Below the pieces are notes generated by a model that was not told the DNA's origin, ran no database searches, and saw only the letters and a list, made by a program, of their open reading frames with translations. Positions 50,606-59,044 of a DNA stretch of 64,000 nt are shown piece by piece; within the stretch, counting starts at the first letter, position 1, and each line of letters opens with the position of its first letter. This DNA is from Sphingomonadaceae bacterium. GTDB lineage: Bacteria; Pseudomonadota; Alphaproteobacteria; Sphingomonadales; Sphingomonadaceae. The stretch spans positions 124,001 to 188,000 of the forward strand of contig CANFXW010000003.1 of NCBI GenBank assembly GCA_947451145.1. Reading direction: 5' to 3'. A program made the position numbers and the translations under genes.

Positions 50606-51541
50606 TCAAACGGTGATGCCGATGGGCTCGGCCGAGCCTTCGATTTCCAGTCGACCAAGGCCGTAATCGCCCTTGATCGTCGTTCTTTGCATCCGCCGAT
50701 GGTATTTTGCCGGATTGCCACTCGCCGCATGCATGAAGCGCCAGTTGTCCCAGATCGCCATGTCGGTGGGGCTCCAGGTGTGCCAGTAGGGCAGCATCTT
50801 GGCCTTGATATCCTCGATCAGCGCTTCGAACAGCGCGTCGCCTTCGGGGGTTTCCATGCCTTCGATACCTGCCGCCTGCCAGGGCGAGACGTGCATCACC
50901 TTCTCGCCATTGGCCCGCTGCCAAATGGCGGGATGGACAGTGCGCGGCGTGCTCTTCGCGGCTTCGATCATATCGGCCATCATCTGGCGCATCCGGACCG
51001 GCTTGAACGAGGCTGGGCGGCCAAATTTCAGCGCGGTGAACATCAGATGCGAGTGGTAGACGATGTTCAGGTTCTCGAACCGGTCACGCAGCGCGGGGTC
51101 CATGTCGCGATAGACCTGGATACCGTCGGCAAATCCCGTGCGGCCGCCTTCCGGCGAAATCAGGATCGGCCGCAGGATGCCGCCACGGTTGAGCTTTGGC
51201 GCGTAGCAGGCGTCGATATGCCACGGCACCCAGCCTGACACTTCCTCGCCGTCGATTTCGAACACGTCGACATAGTCAAAGTCGGTCATGCCGCGGACAT
51301 CTTCATCGGCCATTGGCACGTCGCTGATCGCGTGGTCTTCAAGCTCGCCGAAGACTTCGCTCAGCGCCACCTGCATGGCGTTGCTCGGCTCCATCTCCTC
51401 GAAAATGATCATGCCGCGATCTTCGAACACGGCATTGATCTGGGCACGGACTTCAGCGTCGCGGGAGTTCTCCCGCGTGACGCCGGCAATCCGCGCGCCA
51501 AAGGGCAGGTCATCCGAAAGTGGGCGGACGGTGATCGACAT
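50606..51541 (-). CDS. TauD/TfdA-family Fe(II)/2-oxoglutarate dioxygenase
   Basis: A 311-residue non-heme iron oxygenase. The metal site is formed by His108 and Asp110 in WHIDACY and by the distal histidine in WRFMHAASG. The arginine that holds 2-oxoglutarate is likely in KYHRRMQRTTIKG. The N-terminal RPLSDDLPFGARIAGVTREN is typical of the family. Members hydroxylate taurine, phenoxyacetates, sulfate esters and other small molecules; the substrate here is unknown. The ATG at 51541 follows AGGAGAGG. It lies between the NTF2-like gene and the two exported proteins. It could start ring or side-chain attack, or release a leaving group. Confidence 0.88.
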   Translation of the reverse strand: MSITVRPLSDDLPFGARIAGVTRENSRDAEVRAQINAVFEDRGMIIFEEMEPSNAMQVALSEVFGELEDHAISDVPMADEDVRGMTDFDYVDVFEIDGEEVSGWVPWHIDACYAPKLNRGGILRPILISPEGGRTGFADGIQVYRDMDPALRDRFENLNIVYHSHLMFTALKFGRPASFKPVRMRQMMADMIEAAKSTPRTVHPAIWQRANGEKVMHVSPWQAAGIEGMETPEGDALFEALIEDIKAKMLPYWHTWSPTDMAIWDNWRFMHAASGNPAKYHRRMQRTTIKGDYGLGRLEIEGSAEPIGITV

Positions 51542-51567
51542 GGGCACCTCTCCTTGGCGCTTCGCGC

Positions 51568-52011
51568 TTACGTGTTGAACGATGGAATGTTGAACCAGTA
51601 GAGGACGATGGCGCTGATGAGCCCGTCCTTGAAATCGAACTGCTCCATCACCTTGCTGGCGAACTTCTCGCCGGTCTGCGAGACGGTCCCCCGCGTTTCC
51701 AGCTCGACGATGAGGCTGTCAGGGTCTTCAGTGAAAAAGCAGCGCAGGGTGTTGAGGTATTCGGTCTTCAGACCAGCCTCCGGGATCAGATCCCAGCACT
51801 TCTTGAAACCCTCGATCCCCTTGTAGATCCCGCCATAGGAAAGCGCGGCAGGCTCGCGCAGTTCGAAATCGGGGTGGACCAATGTGGCCATCGTATCCCA
51901 GTCGTTCTTGAACAGGGCATCGACAAAGCGCGTCTTCACGTCTGCATTGTGGTGATGCTGCGGCGTCATTACCGGCACACCGTTGCCCTGCGAAAGCATT
52001 TCCCTCGCCAT
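51568..52011 (-). CDS. NTF2-like/SnoaL-type small protein
   Basis: A 147-residue cone-fold protein. The pattern VKTRFVDALFKNDWDTMATL followed by VHPDFELREPAALSYGG, and later IVELETRGTVSQTGEKFASK, is that of the NTF2/SnoaL superfamily, which includes ketosteroid isomerases, polyketide cyclases and dehydratases. The catalytic residues are not conserved well enough to tell which. Its ATG at 52011 shares a base with the stop of the second acyl-CoA dehydrogenase gene (TGATG) and follows GAGAGGA. An isomerase or hydratase step on the CoA-linked intermediate is plausible. Confidence 0.75.
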   Translation of the reverse strand: MAREMLSQGNGVPVMTPQHHHNADVKTRFVDALFKNDWDTMATLVHPDFELREPAALSYGGIYKGIEGFKKCWDLIPEAGLKTEYLNTLRCFFTEDPDSLIVELETRGTVSQTGEKFASKVMEQFDFKDGLISAIVLYWFNIPSFNT

Positions 52012-52964
52012 CAAATTGTCCTCTCCAGAACGGTCGCCAATTGCGGCTTTGATTTTTGTTTGGGCCAGGTCGCGCTGGCCACGCTGTGTGCCTGGGCTGC
52101 ACGGCCGCCGGCCTCTCCCTGCAGCACCTTGAGCCGGTAGGTCCAAAGGTGGAGCGGGAATTCCAGCGTCAGGCCCATTGCACCCGAAAACTGGTGGCAA
52201 TCGTGGATCAATTTGCGCATCGCATCCTGCACATAGAGCGCGGCAATCGCGGCTTGGCGGGAGCAATCAGCATGGGCGGCGCGGAAGGCCATCAGGCGCG
52301 CCGCCTGCACAATCTGGGCATCTTCGGCCAAGCGGTGCTGGATCGCCTGAAAATGCCCGAGCGGCTGGCCAAACTGCTGGCGTTCCTTGACGTAGCGCAC
52401 GGTATGTTCGTGCGCGCCGCGCACCAGCCCGGCCGCCTCGGCGGCAAGGCCGATGATGGCGCGGCGGCGGACGGCTTCTGCCAGATCGTCAGGCAGGCGA
52501 CAGGCGTCGGCGGGCACACGCAGCAAGCGCGCCATGGGATAGGCCGAGACGCCGGACATCTCTTCCCAATCACCCGGGGCAGGCGTTGCCACCAGAACCG
52601 CGTCGTGATCGAAGATGCACAGGCGTTGCGCTTGCGCCAGATAGCGAACCGGTCGCCCGATCTGCCAGGCAAGCGCCAACACTCCCGATGTATGGCCGAT
52701 CAGCGGCCCGACCAGCATCGAGGCAGCAGCCTCAACGCCGACGGGACAGGATGCCGCAGCCTCTACCAGCATGGCAGCCTCTAGCGAGCCATAGCCTTCC
52801 TGGGCGGCGATTTCTGCGAAGCCGCTGGCGTCCAGTTCGTTCTGGAAAGCGGCGTCCCACGCGACGTAGCCATGGATGCCATGAGGCGGTGTCCGGTAGT
52901 TATCGAGCAAGCCGTCAAACGCGGTGAGCAGCACTTGCTGATCGTCGGAGAGCGTAAAGTCCAT
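52011..52964 (-). CDS. Acyl-CoA dehydrogenase, shorter partner subunit (FadE28/ChsE-like)
   Basis: A 317-residue acyl-CoA dehydrogenase-family protein. It begins MDFTLSDDQQVLLTAF and ends with the helical domain containing QQFGQPLGHFQAIQHRLAED and CHQFSGAMGLTLEFPLHLWT. It is shorter than a full enzyme (about 380), with a reduced central beta domain. Paired short/long subunits form alpha2beta2 enzymes in steroid side-chain degradation, where one partner lacks part of the active site. The ATG at 52964 is 4 nt from the stop of the partner gene. The first 40 residues of the longer frame are spurious. Confidence 0.85.
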   Translation of the reverse strand: MDFTLSDDQQVLLTAFDGLLDNYRTPPHGIHGYVAWDAAFQNELDASGFAEIAAQEGYGSLEAAMLVEAAASCPVGVEAAASMLVGPLIGHTSGVLALAWQIGRPVRYLAQAQRLCIFDHDAVLVATPAPGDWEEMSGVSAYPMARLLRVPADACRLPDDLAEAVRRRAIIGLAAEAAGLVRGAHEHTVRYVKERQQFGQPLGHFQAIQHRLAEDAQIVQAARLMAFRAAHADCSRQAAIAALYVQDAMRKLIHDCHQFSGAMGLTLEFPLHLWTYRLKVLQGEAGGRAAQAHSVASATWPKQKSKPQLATVLERTI

Positions 52965-52968
52965 GCGC

Positions 52969-54111
52969 CTATACTCCCAGTCCGAGCACGTCGCGGGCGA
53001 CAAGGTTGAGCTGGATCTCCGCCGCACCGGCGGCAAGGCCGGCGGCGATCGCTCGCTTGTGGTGGGTCGCCACCATCGGCGCATCGTTCGAGGTGAAAAG
53101 GTGCGGGGTCCAGTCTAGCACAAAGTCTGCAACCGCGCGTTCGGCGCAGACCACCGCGTAGCGGGCCATGCTGGCCGAGCCGGTATCCGGTCGGCCGCGC
53201 ATCCGCTTGTCGACAGTTTCATAGACCAACATCCGCGCGGCTTCGCAGGCGGTGAGCGCGGTTGCTGCGGCAAGCTCGGCTTCGGGCACGAAACAATCCT
53301 CGTCCTGCAGTTCGGCCACCGCGCGGTTCAGCGTGCGCAAGGCTAGGGCATAGCGCGGAATGCCGACGCGCTCGTAATCGAGCGAATAACGGATGACTTC
53401 CCAGCCTTTGCCTTCAGCGCCAAGGCGCTCATGTTCGAAGACCTCGACATCGTCGAAGAACACCTCATGCAGATCGCCGTCACCGACCACGCTGGCAATC
53501 GGACGCACTGTGATTCCGGGCCGGTCCATAGGCAGAAGGAAGACAGAAACGTCGCGGCGGGCAGGTCCGGTCTTGGCGACGAGGAAGCAGAATTCCGCGA
53601 GCCGGGCATAAGAGGTCCAGATCTTCTGGCCGTTGACCAGATAGCGATTTCCATCTTCCTCGGTCTTTTCGGCCTTTGTGCGGATGCCGCCAAGGTCTGA
53701 CCCGCCGGAAGGCTCGGAAAAGCCCTGGCACCAGATCACATCGCCTTTCAGCATGCGGGAAAGGTGAAGGGCCTTTTGCTCTTCGCTGCCATAGGCGAGG
53801 ATCGTCGGGCCGATCCAGTTGACGTTGTAATATTGCGGCCCGCGCGGCTCGCCGGCTTCCCACAGCACTTCGCCGATAACGAAGTGATCCCATGCGGTCG
53901 CACCATTGCCGCCATGCTCGCGCGGCCAGTGGGAAGCGAGCAGGCCCTCCTCGGCCAGCTTCGGACAGAACACCTTGGAAAAGTCGGTCACGGCCTGCGA
54001 GCCGGGGCTCAGCGAGGCGGTGGTTTCCCAGTCGTCGGGCAGATTCGCGGCAAGGAAGGCCTTGAGCCTTGCCCGCAATGCGTCCTGTTCCTCTGTCCAA
54101 CCGAATTCCAT
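52969..54111 (-). CDS. Acyl-CoA dehydrogenase, longer subunit
   Basis: A 380-residue FAD enzyme that starts the nine-gene operon. The N-terminal domain has EFGWTEEQDALRARLKAFLA, the central part has WCQGFSEPSGGSDLGGIRTK and YLVNGQKIWTSYARLAEFCF (FAD and substrate contacts), and the end is AAEIQLNLVARDVLGLGV. It should form a double bond alpha,beta to a CoA thioester, probably as a heteromer with the adjacent short subunit. A candidate IclR operator overlaps the region just before its start. The substrate is likely a branched or cyclic acyl-CoA. Confidence 0.9.
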   Translation of the reverse strand: MEFGWTEEQDALRARLKAFLAANLPDDWETTASLSPGSQAVTDFSKVFCPKLAEEGLLASHWPREHGGNGATAWDHFVIGEVLWEAGEPRGPQYYNVNWIGPTILAYGSEEQKALHLSRMLKGDVIWCQGFSEPSGGSDLGGIRTKAEKTEEDGNRYLVNGQKIWTSYARLAEFCFLVAKTGPARRDVSVFLLPMDRPGITVRPIASVVGDGDLHEVFFDDVEVFEHERLGAEGKGWEVIRYSLDYERVGIPRYALALRTLNRAVAELQDEDCFVPEAELAAATALTACEAARMLVYETVDKRMRGRPDTGSASMARYAVVCAERAVADFVLDWTPHLFTSNDAPMVATHHKRAIAAGLAAGAAEIQLNLVARDVLGLGV

Positions 54112-54121
54112 GGCCTGTTTA

Positions 54122-54137
54122 TTCCATGATGTGGGAA
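54122..54137. promoter_or_regulatory. Candidate IclR-type operator, operon-proximal copy
   Basis: Read on the minus strand the site is TTCCCA-CATCA-TGGAA, similar to the better palindrome at 54205-54221. It lies 11 bp before the acyl-CoA dehydrogenase start, where a repressor would block transcription or translation start. Confidence 0.35.
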
Positions 54138-54204
54138 GTTGATTCGTCCCTGCATTGCTTGCATCAAACTATCCCTGCTAACGGTCAAACAGCATTCAGA
54201 TTCG

Positions 54205-54221
54205 TTGCCACCATATGGCAA
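54205..54221. promoter_or_regulatory. Candidate IclR-type operator, regulator-proximal copy
   Basis: TTGCCA-CCATA-TGGCAA is an exact inverted repeat of 17 bp, ending 19 bp before the IclR start. Its size fits IclR-family sites, and the location suits autoregulation. Confidence 0.5.
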
Positions 54222-54240
54222 GCTCTCGAAAGGAAGCCGG

Positions 54241-55041
54241 ATGGCCGGGCTTAAGGCGGAAGATGGCAGCATGGCGGGCGCGCAAGCGATCCGGCGCGCC
54301 ATGGACGTTGTGCGGGCTGTGGCGCAGTTCCAGCGCAGCGGTGCAACGCTCAGCCGGATCGCCCACGCGACCGGCCTTTCCACCTCGACCGCGCACCGCA
54401 TCCTGCGATCGCTCACCGAAGAACGGATGCTGCGCCATGACGAGCCGACGCGCAGCTACCGGCTTGGCTTGCTGGCCTTCGAAATCGGTCTTGCCACTCA
54501 GGCTGAATCGCAGGTCCAGCCCTATTGGCGCGAGGCGATTGAAGACATCGCCCGCAAAACGCGGCTGACCACCTATTTGATGGCGCGATCAGACTGTGAG
54601 GCGGTGTGCCTGCTCTGTGAACAAGGTACAATGCGCATCCGCGCCATGCCGGTTGAGGTTGGTCAACGCCTGCCGCTTGGCATCGGCGCAGGAAGCCTCG
54701 CCATTCTGGCGACGATCCCCGAAGATGAGGTGAGCGAAGTTCTCGCAGCAAACGAACAGCGCTTCCGCATGTTTCCCGGCAGCGCAGCGCAGGCTCCGGT
54801 CATCCTTGAAAGGGTGGCGCAGAGCCGGGAGGCCGGGTTTGCCGTAAGCAGTGGATCGGTAGCTGATGGGCTGGTCGGCGTTGGCGTGCCGGTTTTGCCA
54901 AGGCGGGGCCTGCTGCAACTGGCAATCAGCGTTTCAGCCGTTGCCGATGTGCTAGACACGGACGAAGCGCGCCAGATCGCCGGTGTAATCGCCGCGGCTA
55001 TCCGCAATCGCCTGAAGCAAGCGCAAGATATCGCCGCCTGA
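54241..55041 (+). CDS. IclR-family transcriptional regulator
   Basis: A 266-residue regulator. The winged helix-turn-helix is AIRRAMDVVRAVAQFQRSGA, followed by LSRIAHATGLSTSTAHRILR, and the effector domain (about 95-260) has LPLGIGAGSLAILATIPEDE and GLVGVGVPVLPRRGLLQLAI. The ATG at 54241 follows AAGGAAG; ATG at 54271 is an alternative. It diverges from the nine-gene catabolic operon and precedes the hydrolase and SnoaL genes, so it probably controls both sides. IclR proteins often answer to pathway intermediates. Two related palindromes lie in the intergenic region. Confidence 0.92.
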   Translation: MAGLKAEDGSMAGAQAIRRAMDVVRAVAQFQRSGATLSRIAHATGLSTSTAHRILRSLTEERMLRHDEPTRSYRLGLLAFEIGLATQAESQVQPYWREAIEDIARKTRLTTYLMARSDCEAVCLLCEQGTMRIRAMPVEVGQRLPLGIGAGSLAILATIPEDEVSEVLAANEQRFRMFPGSAAQAPVILERVAQSREAGFAVSSGSVADGLVGVGVPVLPRRGLLQLAISVSAVADVLDTDEARQIAGVIAAAIRNRLKQAQDIAA

Positions 55042-55066
55042 AGAGCGCGCAAAAGGGAGAAGACGT

Positions 55067-55924
55067 ATGGCATGGATCGAACTCGACGGCGTTGGCATCA
55101 ATTATGACCTGATGGGGCCGGAGTCTGGACCACCGGTAGTCTTGACGCCCGGCGGCCGCTTTTCCAAGGACGCGACTGGCGTGCCGCAACTCGCTGCGCT
55201 GCTCGCCGAAGCCGGGCTGCGGGTGCTGATATGGGACCGCCCCAATTGCGGCGCTTCCGACCTGCACTTTGCCGGTCCGAGCGAGTCCGGGATGCAAGCG
55301 AGCTTTCTCGTAAAGCTGTTGCGTGCGTTGGAGCTTGGTCCAGTATCCCTGATCGGTGGTTCAGCGGGGGCGCGGATATCACTCTTCACGGCCTATCAGG
55401 CACCCGAAGCGATTGCCGGGATGATGCTTTGCTGGATCAGCGGCGGTCTGATTTCGATGATGCGGCTTGGCTCCTACTATTGCTGCGAACCGGCTGAGGA
55501 AGCAGCGCTCAAAGGCATGCACGCGGTTGCCGCTATGCCGATCTGGACGCAGCAACTCGCCGCCAATCCGCGCAACCGCGATTATATGCTGGGCTTTGAT
55601 CGCGACGCCTTCATCGCGCAGATGGAGCGCTGGGCTGCAGGTTATATCCCTTCGCCCGACACGCCGGTTGGCGGCATCCCCAAGGCTGATTTCGCCCGCC
55701 TGACCATGCCCACCCGCATCCTGCGCGGGTCGCCGCGTGATCTCTATCATCCGGGCTGGGTCTGCGAGCAGGTGGCCGAACTGATGCCCAATGCCAAGCT
55801 GGTCGATCCGCCTTGGAACATCGATATTTTTGCCGATCGCATGAACGACGGGAAAGGCCTGTTCAGCGACTGGCCGATGCTCACTGAAGATGTGATTGCC
55901 TTCGTCCGCGAGGTGAAGGGATGA
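55067..55924 (+). CDS. Alpha/beta-hydrolase-fold protein with no visible catalytic histidine
   Basis: A 285-residue alpha/beta-hydrolase. The nucleophile elbow is LIGGSAGAR with Ser99, after VLIWDRPNCGASD and before the cap region with two adjacent cysteines (YYCCEP). At the C-terminus, where the catalytic His is expected after the last strand, the sequence is VDPPWNIDIFADRMNDGKG with no histidine. It may thus be a non-classical member, or another residue may serve. The start follows AGGGAG. It overlaps the SnoaL-like gene by 4 nt and is likely part of the same pathway. C-C bond or ester cleavage is possible but unproven. Confidence 0.82.
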   Translation: MAWIELDGVGINYDLMGPESGPPVVLTPGGRFSKDATGVPQLAALLAEAGLRVLIWDRPNCGASDLHFAGPSESGMQASFLVKLLRALELGPVSLIGGSAGARISLFTAYQAPEAIAGMMLCWISGGLISMMRLGSYYCCEPAEEAALKGMHAVAAMPIWTQQLAANPRNRDYMLGFDRDAFIAQMERWAAGYIPSPDTPVGGIPKADFARLTMPTRILRGSPRDLYHPGWVCEQVAELMPNAKLVDPPWNIDIFADRMNDGKGLFSDWPMLTEDVIAFVREVKG

Positions 55925-56454
55925 CGCTCGATCCGCGCCTGCAGGAATTGCTGGACCACCACGAGATCCGCAAACTCCTCGCCGAATACTGCCATGCCTG
56001 CGACCGCGGCGACGAGGCGATGATGGCTGCCTGTTACACCGGCGAGGACAGCTGGGATGACCACGGCACCGTCAAAGCCAGCGGCCCCGAATATGCCCGG
56101 ATCATGACTGGCCGGGTGCTGCAGAATACTGAGGCGGCATCACATATCCTCGGCCAGACGCTGATCCGCGTGAATGGTGAAACGGCAGCGGCAGAGACTT
56201 TCTTCGTGGCTTTCTTCCGCCTTCCCGATGCGGAAGGCGAGGCGCCGCGCATGAACCAGTTGATCGGGCGCTTTGTTGACCGGCTCGAGCGCATCGAGGG
56301 TCAATGGAAGATCCGGAAACGCACCTGCGTGCGCGACACTTCGCTGACCCAGCCGATCACGCGCGACGACTATGCCGCGTTTGGCTTTGTTGCGGCGCGG
56401 CGCGACGGAGACGATCTGGGTGCCAAGCTTATCGGGCTGGCGCACCGCTCTTGA
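55921..56454 (+). CDS. SnoaL-like (NTF2 superfamily) protein
   Basis: A 177-residue protein whose first half has LDHHEIRKLLAEYCHACDRG and DEAMMAACYTGEDSWDDHG, a pattern common to SnoaL_4-type proteins in aromatic and steroid catabolic clusters. QLIGRFVDRLERIEGQWKIR completes the cone fold. These proteins act as dehydratases, isomerases or cyclases, and the residues do not identify which. It is coupled to the hydrolase gene (ATGA) and overlaps the 3' end of the convergent MFS gene by 26 bp. Confidence 0.8.
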   Translation: MTLDPRLQELLDHHEIRKLLAEYCHACDRGDEAMMAACYTGEDSWDDHGTVKASGPEYARIMTGRVLQNTEAASHILGQTLIRVNGETAAAETFFVAFFRLPDAEGEAPRMNQLIGRFVDRLERIEGQWKIRKRTCVRDTSLTQPITRDDYAAFGFVAARRDGDDLGAKLIGLAHRS

Positions 56455-57784
56455 TCATCCCGCGCCCAAGACTGCAGAGCAAGGAAATCACCACCAGTCC
56501 GGTCGCGGCAAGGGTTGCAGAACCCGGCGGCAATCGCAGCGCCAGCAGACCAGCAACTCCAGTCGAACCCAGCGCCTGACCGAACATGCGTGTGGTGGAA
56601 AGCAGGCTGCTTGCCCCCGCCGCCCGCTCGCGCGGGACTGAACCCACGACGAGCCGGCCGTTGGGTGAGAAAAACAGGCTGAAGCCGACCCCGCAGAGCG
56701 CCATGCGCCACGCGACTTCACCCACCGTCGGCACAGCGGGCAGCAAGACAAAGCTCAACATGCCCAGCAGCGCGATTGTCATGCCGATCGAGCCCAGTCT
56801 GGTCGGCGAGAATTTGTCCGAAAGCATGCCGCTCGATGGAGCCACGATCATGATGGCAATGGCATAGGGAGCAATCATCGCCCCGATTGCCGTGCTGCCA
56901 AAGCCCATTGCGTGCAGCCGGAACGGCAGATCGAGCATCAACGCAGTCGATGCCAGAACGGCGAACAATGCACCCAGCACCGACAGCGCCATAGCTGGCT
57001 GGCGCAGCAGGTCGACCGGCAAAACCGGCGCGCTCGCGCTGTGCTCATGGCGGACAAAAAGCACCCCTGCCATGGCCCCGGCGAAGATCACCGGTAGCGC
57101 AATGGTAAGCGGCACGCCCTGGCTCAGCGATTGCAGTCCGGCGATGAGCAGGCCGAAAGTGAGCGCGCAGAGCAAGGCTCCGGCACGATCATAGGCGCGG
57201 TCATGGGTTTCACTTGGCGGCAGGGCAGGACTTGCGGCAAGACCGATCAGCGCCAGCGGAATGCCCGCCGCGAAGAGCACCTGCCATGGCGCGTGGGCAA
57301 TCAGCAGGCCGCCAACCGGAGGCGCAATGGCCGCACCAAGCGTAGATGCCATGGTATTAAGCCCGAGCCCGCGACCCAGCATGGTCGCCGGATAGACCAT
57401 CCGCACCATCGCCAGCGATACGCTCAGCAGCGAAGCCGCAGCCAGCGCCTGAACCGCGCGCAGCACAAGCAGCATGGTCAGTGAATCGGCAAACAGGCAC
57501 CCGGTCGATGCCAGCAAGTAGCCAATCAGCCCGGCCCGAAACACGCGCGCATGGCCATAGCGCTCGCCAAAGGCAGCAAAGGGCAGCAGCGCCATCGCCA
57601 GAACGAGATTATAGGCCGAGACCACCATTACGGCGCTGGCCGAAGGAATGTGCAGGGCCTCGGCAATGGTCGGCAGGGCGACATTGGCGATGCCGCCGTC
57701 GAGCGTATAGAGCACCGAACCGCAGGAAATCGACACAACTGCCCACAACCGTCCAGGCATCGGCAGACCTCCAGCGTCAGTCAT
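56429..57784 (-). CDS. MFS transporter, DHA2 (14-helix) type
   Basis: A 451-residue inner-membrane protein with about 14 helices. YTLDGGIANVALPTIAEALH is the typical DHA2/EmrB motif D1 region, and FGERYGHARVFRAGLIGYLL contains the loop 2-3 motif. GLNTMASTLGAAIAPPVGG corresponds to motif C of antiporters. Such proteins usually export drugs or organic acids by proton exchange. The ATG at 57784 (MTDAGG) is chosen because the preceding frame codes a hydrophilic tail. It converges on the SnoaL gene, so export or uptake of the pathway substrate is possible but not shown. Confidence 0.85.
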   Translation of the reverse strand: MTDAGGLPMPGRLWAVVSISCGSVLYTLDGGIANVALPTIAEALHIPSASAVMVVSAYNLVLAMALLPFAAFGERYGHARVFRAGLIGYLLASTGCLFADSLTMLLVLRAVQALAAASLLSVSLAMVRMVYPATMLGRGLGLNTMASTLGAAIAPPVGGLLIAHAPWQVLFAAGIPLALIGLAASPALPPSETHDRAYDRAGALLCALTFGLLIAGLQSLSQGVPLTIALPVIFAGAMAGVLFVRHEHSASAPVLPVDLLRQPAMALSVLGALFAVLASTALMLDLPFRLHAMGFGSTAIGAMIAPYAIAIMIVAPSSGMLSDKFSPTRLGSIGMTIALLGMLSFVLLPAVPTVGEVAWRMALCGVGFSLFFSPNGRLVVGSVPRERAAGASSLLSTTRMFGQALGSTGVAGLLALRLPPGSATLAATGLVVISLLCSLGRGMIKSGAPAR

Positions 57785-58405
57785 GGCAGGGGGCAATTCA
57801 GCCAAACGGGAAATCCTCGACGGACAGCGCACTCATGATCATTGCCCTTTTGCCGCGAGCTGGGAAATGAACCTAGCATCGTCGCTATCAAACACTTGAT
57901 GCGCACTCTTTTCCGCGAGCGTTTGTGAGGCAAGGCAAGTTGTCGATTTTTGCCATAATGTGGGCTTACAATTTCGCGGAATGCGAAAGCTGGGCTTATT
58001 TCAAAGGCTGCGGGCCGCACACAAAATGGCCTACCTATCGAATCGGGACTGGTTGCTTGGAGTTTTCGCTATCGAAAAAAGCGAGACGTCCTAAACAAAT
58101 GGCCGATATTTCATCGGGGTGCCGCCAATTGGCTTACCTGCCAACATCGGGAACCCTTCCACATAATTCCTCGTTTTGACTAACATCATGCAGATCGAAG
58201 CGAAATTGAGCCGATTGTTCTCTATTCGCATGCGGTTGGTGGCCAAACGAGCCGATGCAAAAGCAAGGTTGCAAAGCCAGAGCGCAGGTTGCGTCACAAA
58301 CGCTGCGAAGGGCCTAACCTTGCGCGATTAAAATAGGGCTGTAACTCAGCAGCGGACGAGCTACCGCCATAGGTTGAAGTAAGGTTTGCATATCAAAATC
58401 GTCAT
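57785..58405. other. Gene-empty intergenic region
   Basis: About 620 bp with lower GC than the flanking genes. It should contain the MFS promoter on the left. Short frames on both strands (for example minus 58091-58297) lack ribosome binding sites and recognisable similarity. No repeat or hairpin stands out. I see nothing else I can name. Confidence 0.5.
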
Positions 58406-59044
58406 TCAACCCGGACGCTTGCCCAATGCCCAGACCGAAACCGCAAAGGCTGCGGGGATCGTTGCCAACAGGGTCAGCGGTGGCAGGTGGCCAGGCCATG
58501 TCGCTGGCTCTAGCCAGCCGCTTGCCGATGGTGTCATGGTGTGGAGTGCCGACAAGATCAGCAACCAAGCCGTGGCGCGCTGTGAAGCAGATGGGCTCCA
58601 GTTTTGCGCCTGCCTTGCCCCGACTTCCAGCAATACAGTCGCCAGCGTTGCGAACAGTAGCGAGAGACCTCCGACGAAAGTCAGCTTGCCGCCCGCGAAC
58701 AGCTTCTCGAAGTAGCCGGAGCTGAACAGGCCGAGCGAAAGCAGCACATGGGCGAGCGTCGCGCCGCCGCCCCAGAGCATCAGCACCGCCGCACTGCCGT
58801 TCCCGCGCAGTTTGCGTAGCGCTGCCATGGCCAGCAATACGATGCCGCTCACCGCCAGAACCTTGTTGGCGATATAAGACGGCCAGTCTGTCCACGGCAC
58901 ACCCTTCGCGACATTGTAGCGCATGGTGGCATAGGCAGCTGCAAGCGCGATGACGGCGACTACCCGTGCAGAATCGGATATCATCACCCTGTTCTGGGCA
59001 GACGCAGCGCGCCTGCCCAGAACCATGGCGGGAAGCGGGCTCAT
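58406..59044 (-). CDS. Small polytopic membrane protein downstream of phoD-like gene
   Basis: A 212-residue protein with about six hydrophobic helices: VVAVIALAAAYATMRYNV, a helix with VLAVSGIVLLAMAALRKL, AAVLMLWGGGATLAHVLLSL, LTFVGGLSLLFATLATVLLE, AWLLILSALHTM and LLATIPAAFAVSVWALG. Histidines in helices (LAHVLL and ALHTM) could ligate heme, as in ferric-reductase-like membrane domains; that is a guess. Its ATG overlaps the stop of the PhoD-like gene (ATGA), which decides the frame over the longer overlapping one. The function is unknown. Confidence 0.7.
   Translation of the reverse strand: MSPLPAMVLGRRAASAQNRVMISDSARVVAVIALAAAYATMRYNVAKGVPWTDWPSYIANKVLAVSGIVLLAMAALRKLRGNGSAAVLMLWGGGATLAHVLLSLGLFSSGYFEKLFAGGKLTFVGGLSLLFATLATVLLEVGARQAQNWSPSASQRATAWLLILSALHTMTPSASGWLEPATWPGHLPPLTLLATIPAAFAVSVWALGKRPG

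Noticed and set aside
58091..58297. Possible 68-codon leftward gene in the 57785-58405 spacer.
   Set aside because: It has no ribosome binding site, no recognisable similarity and no coding-like composition.
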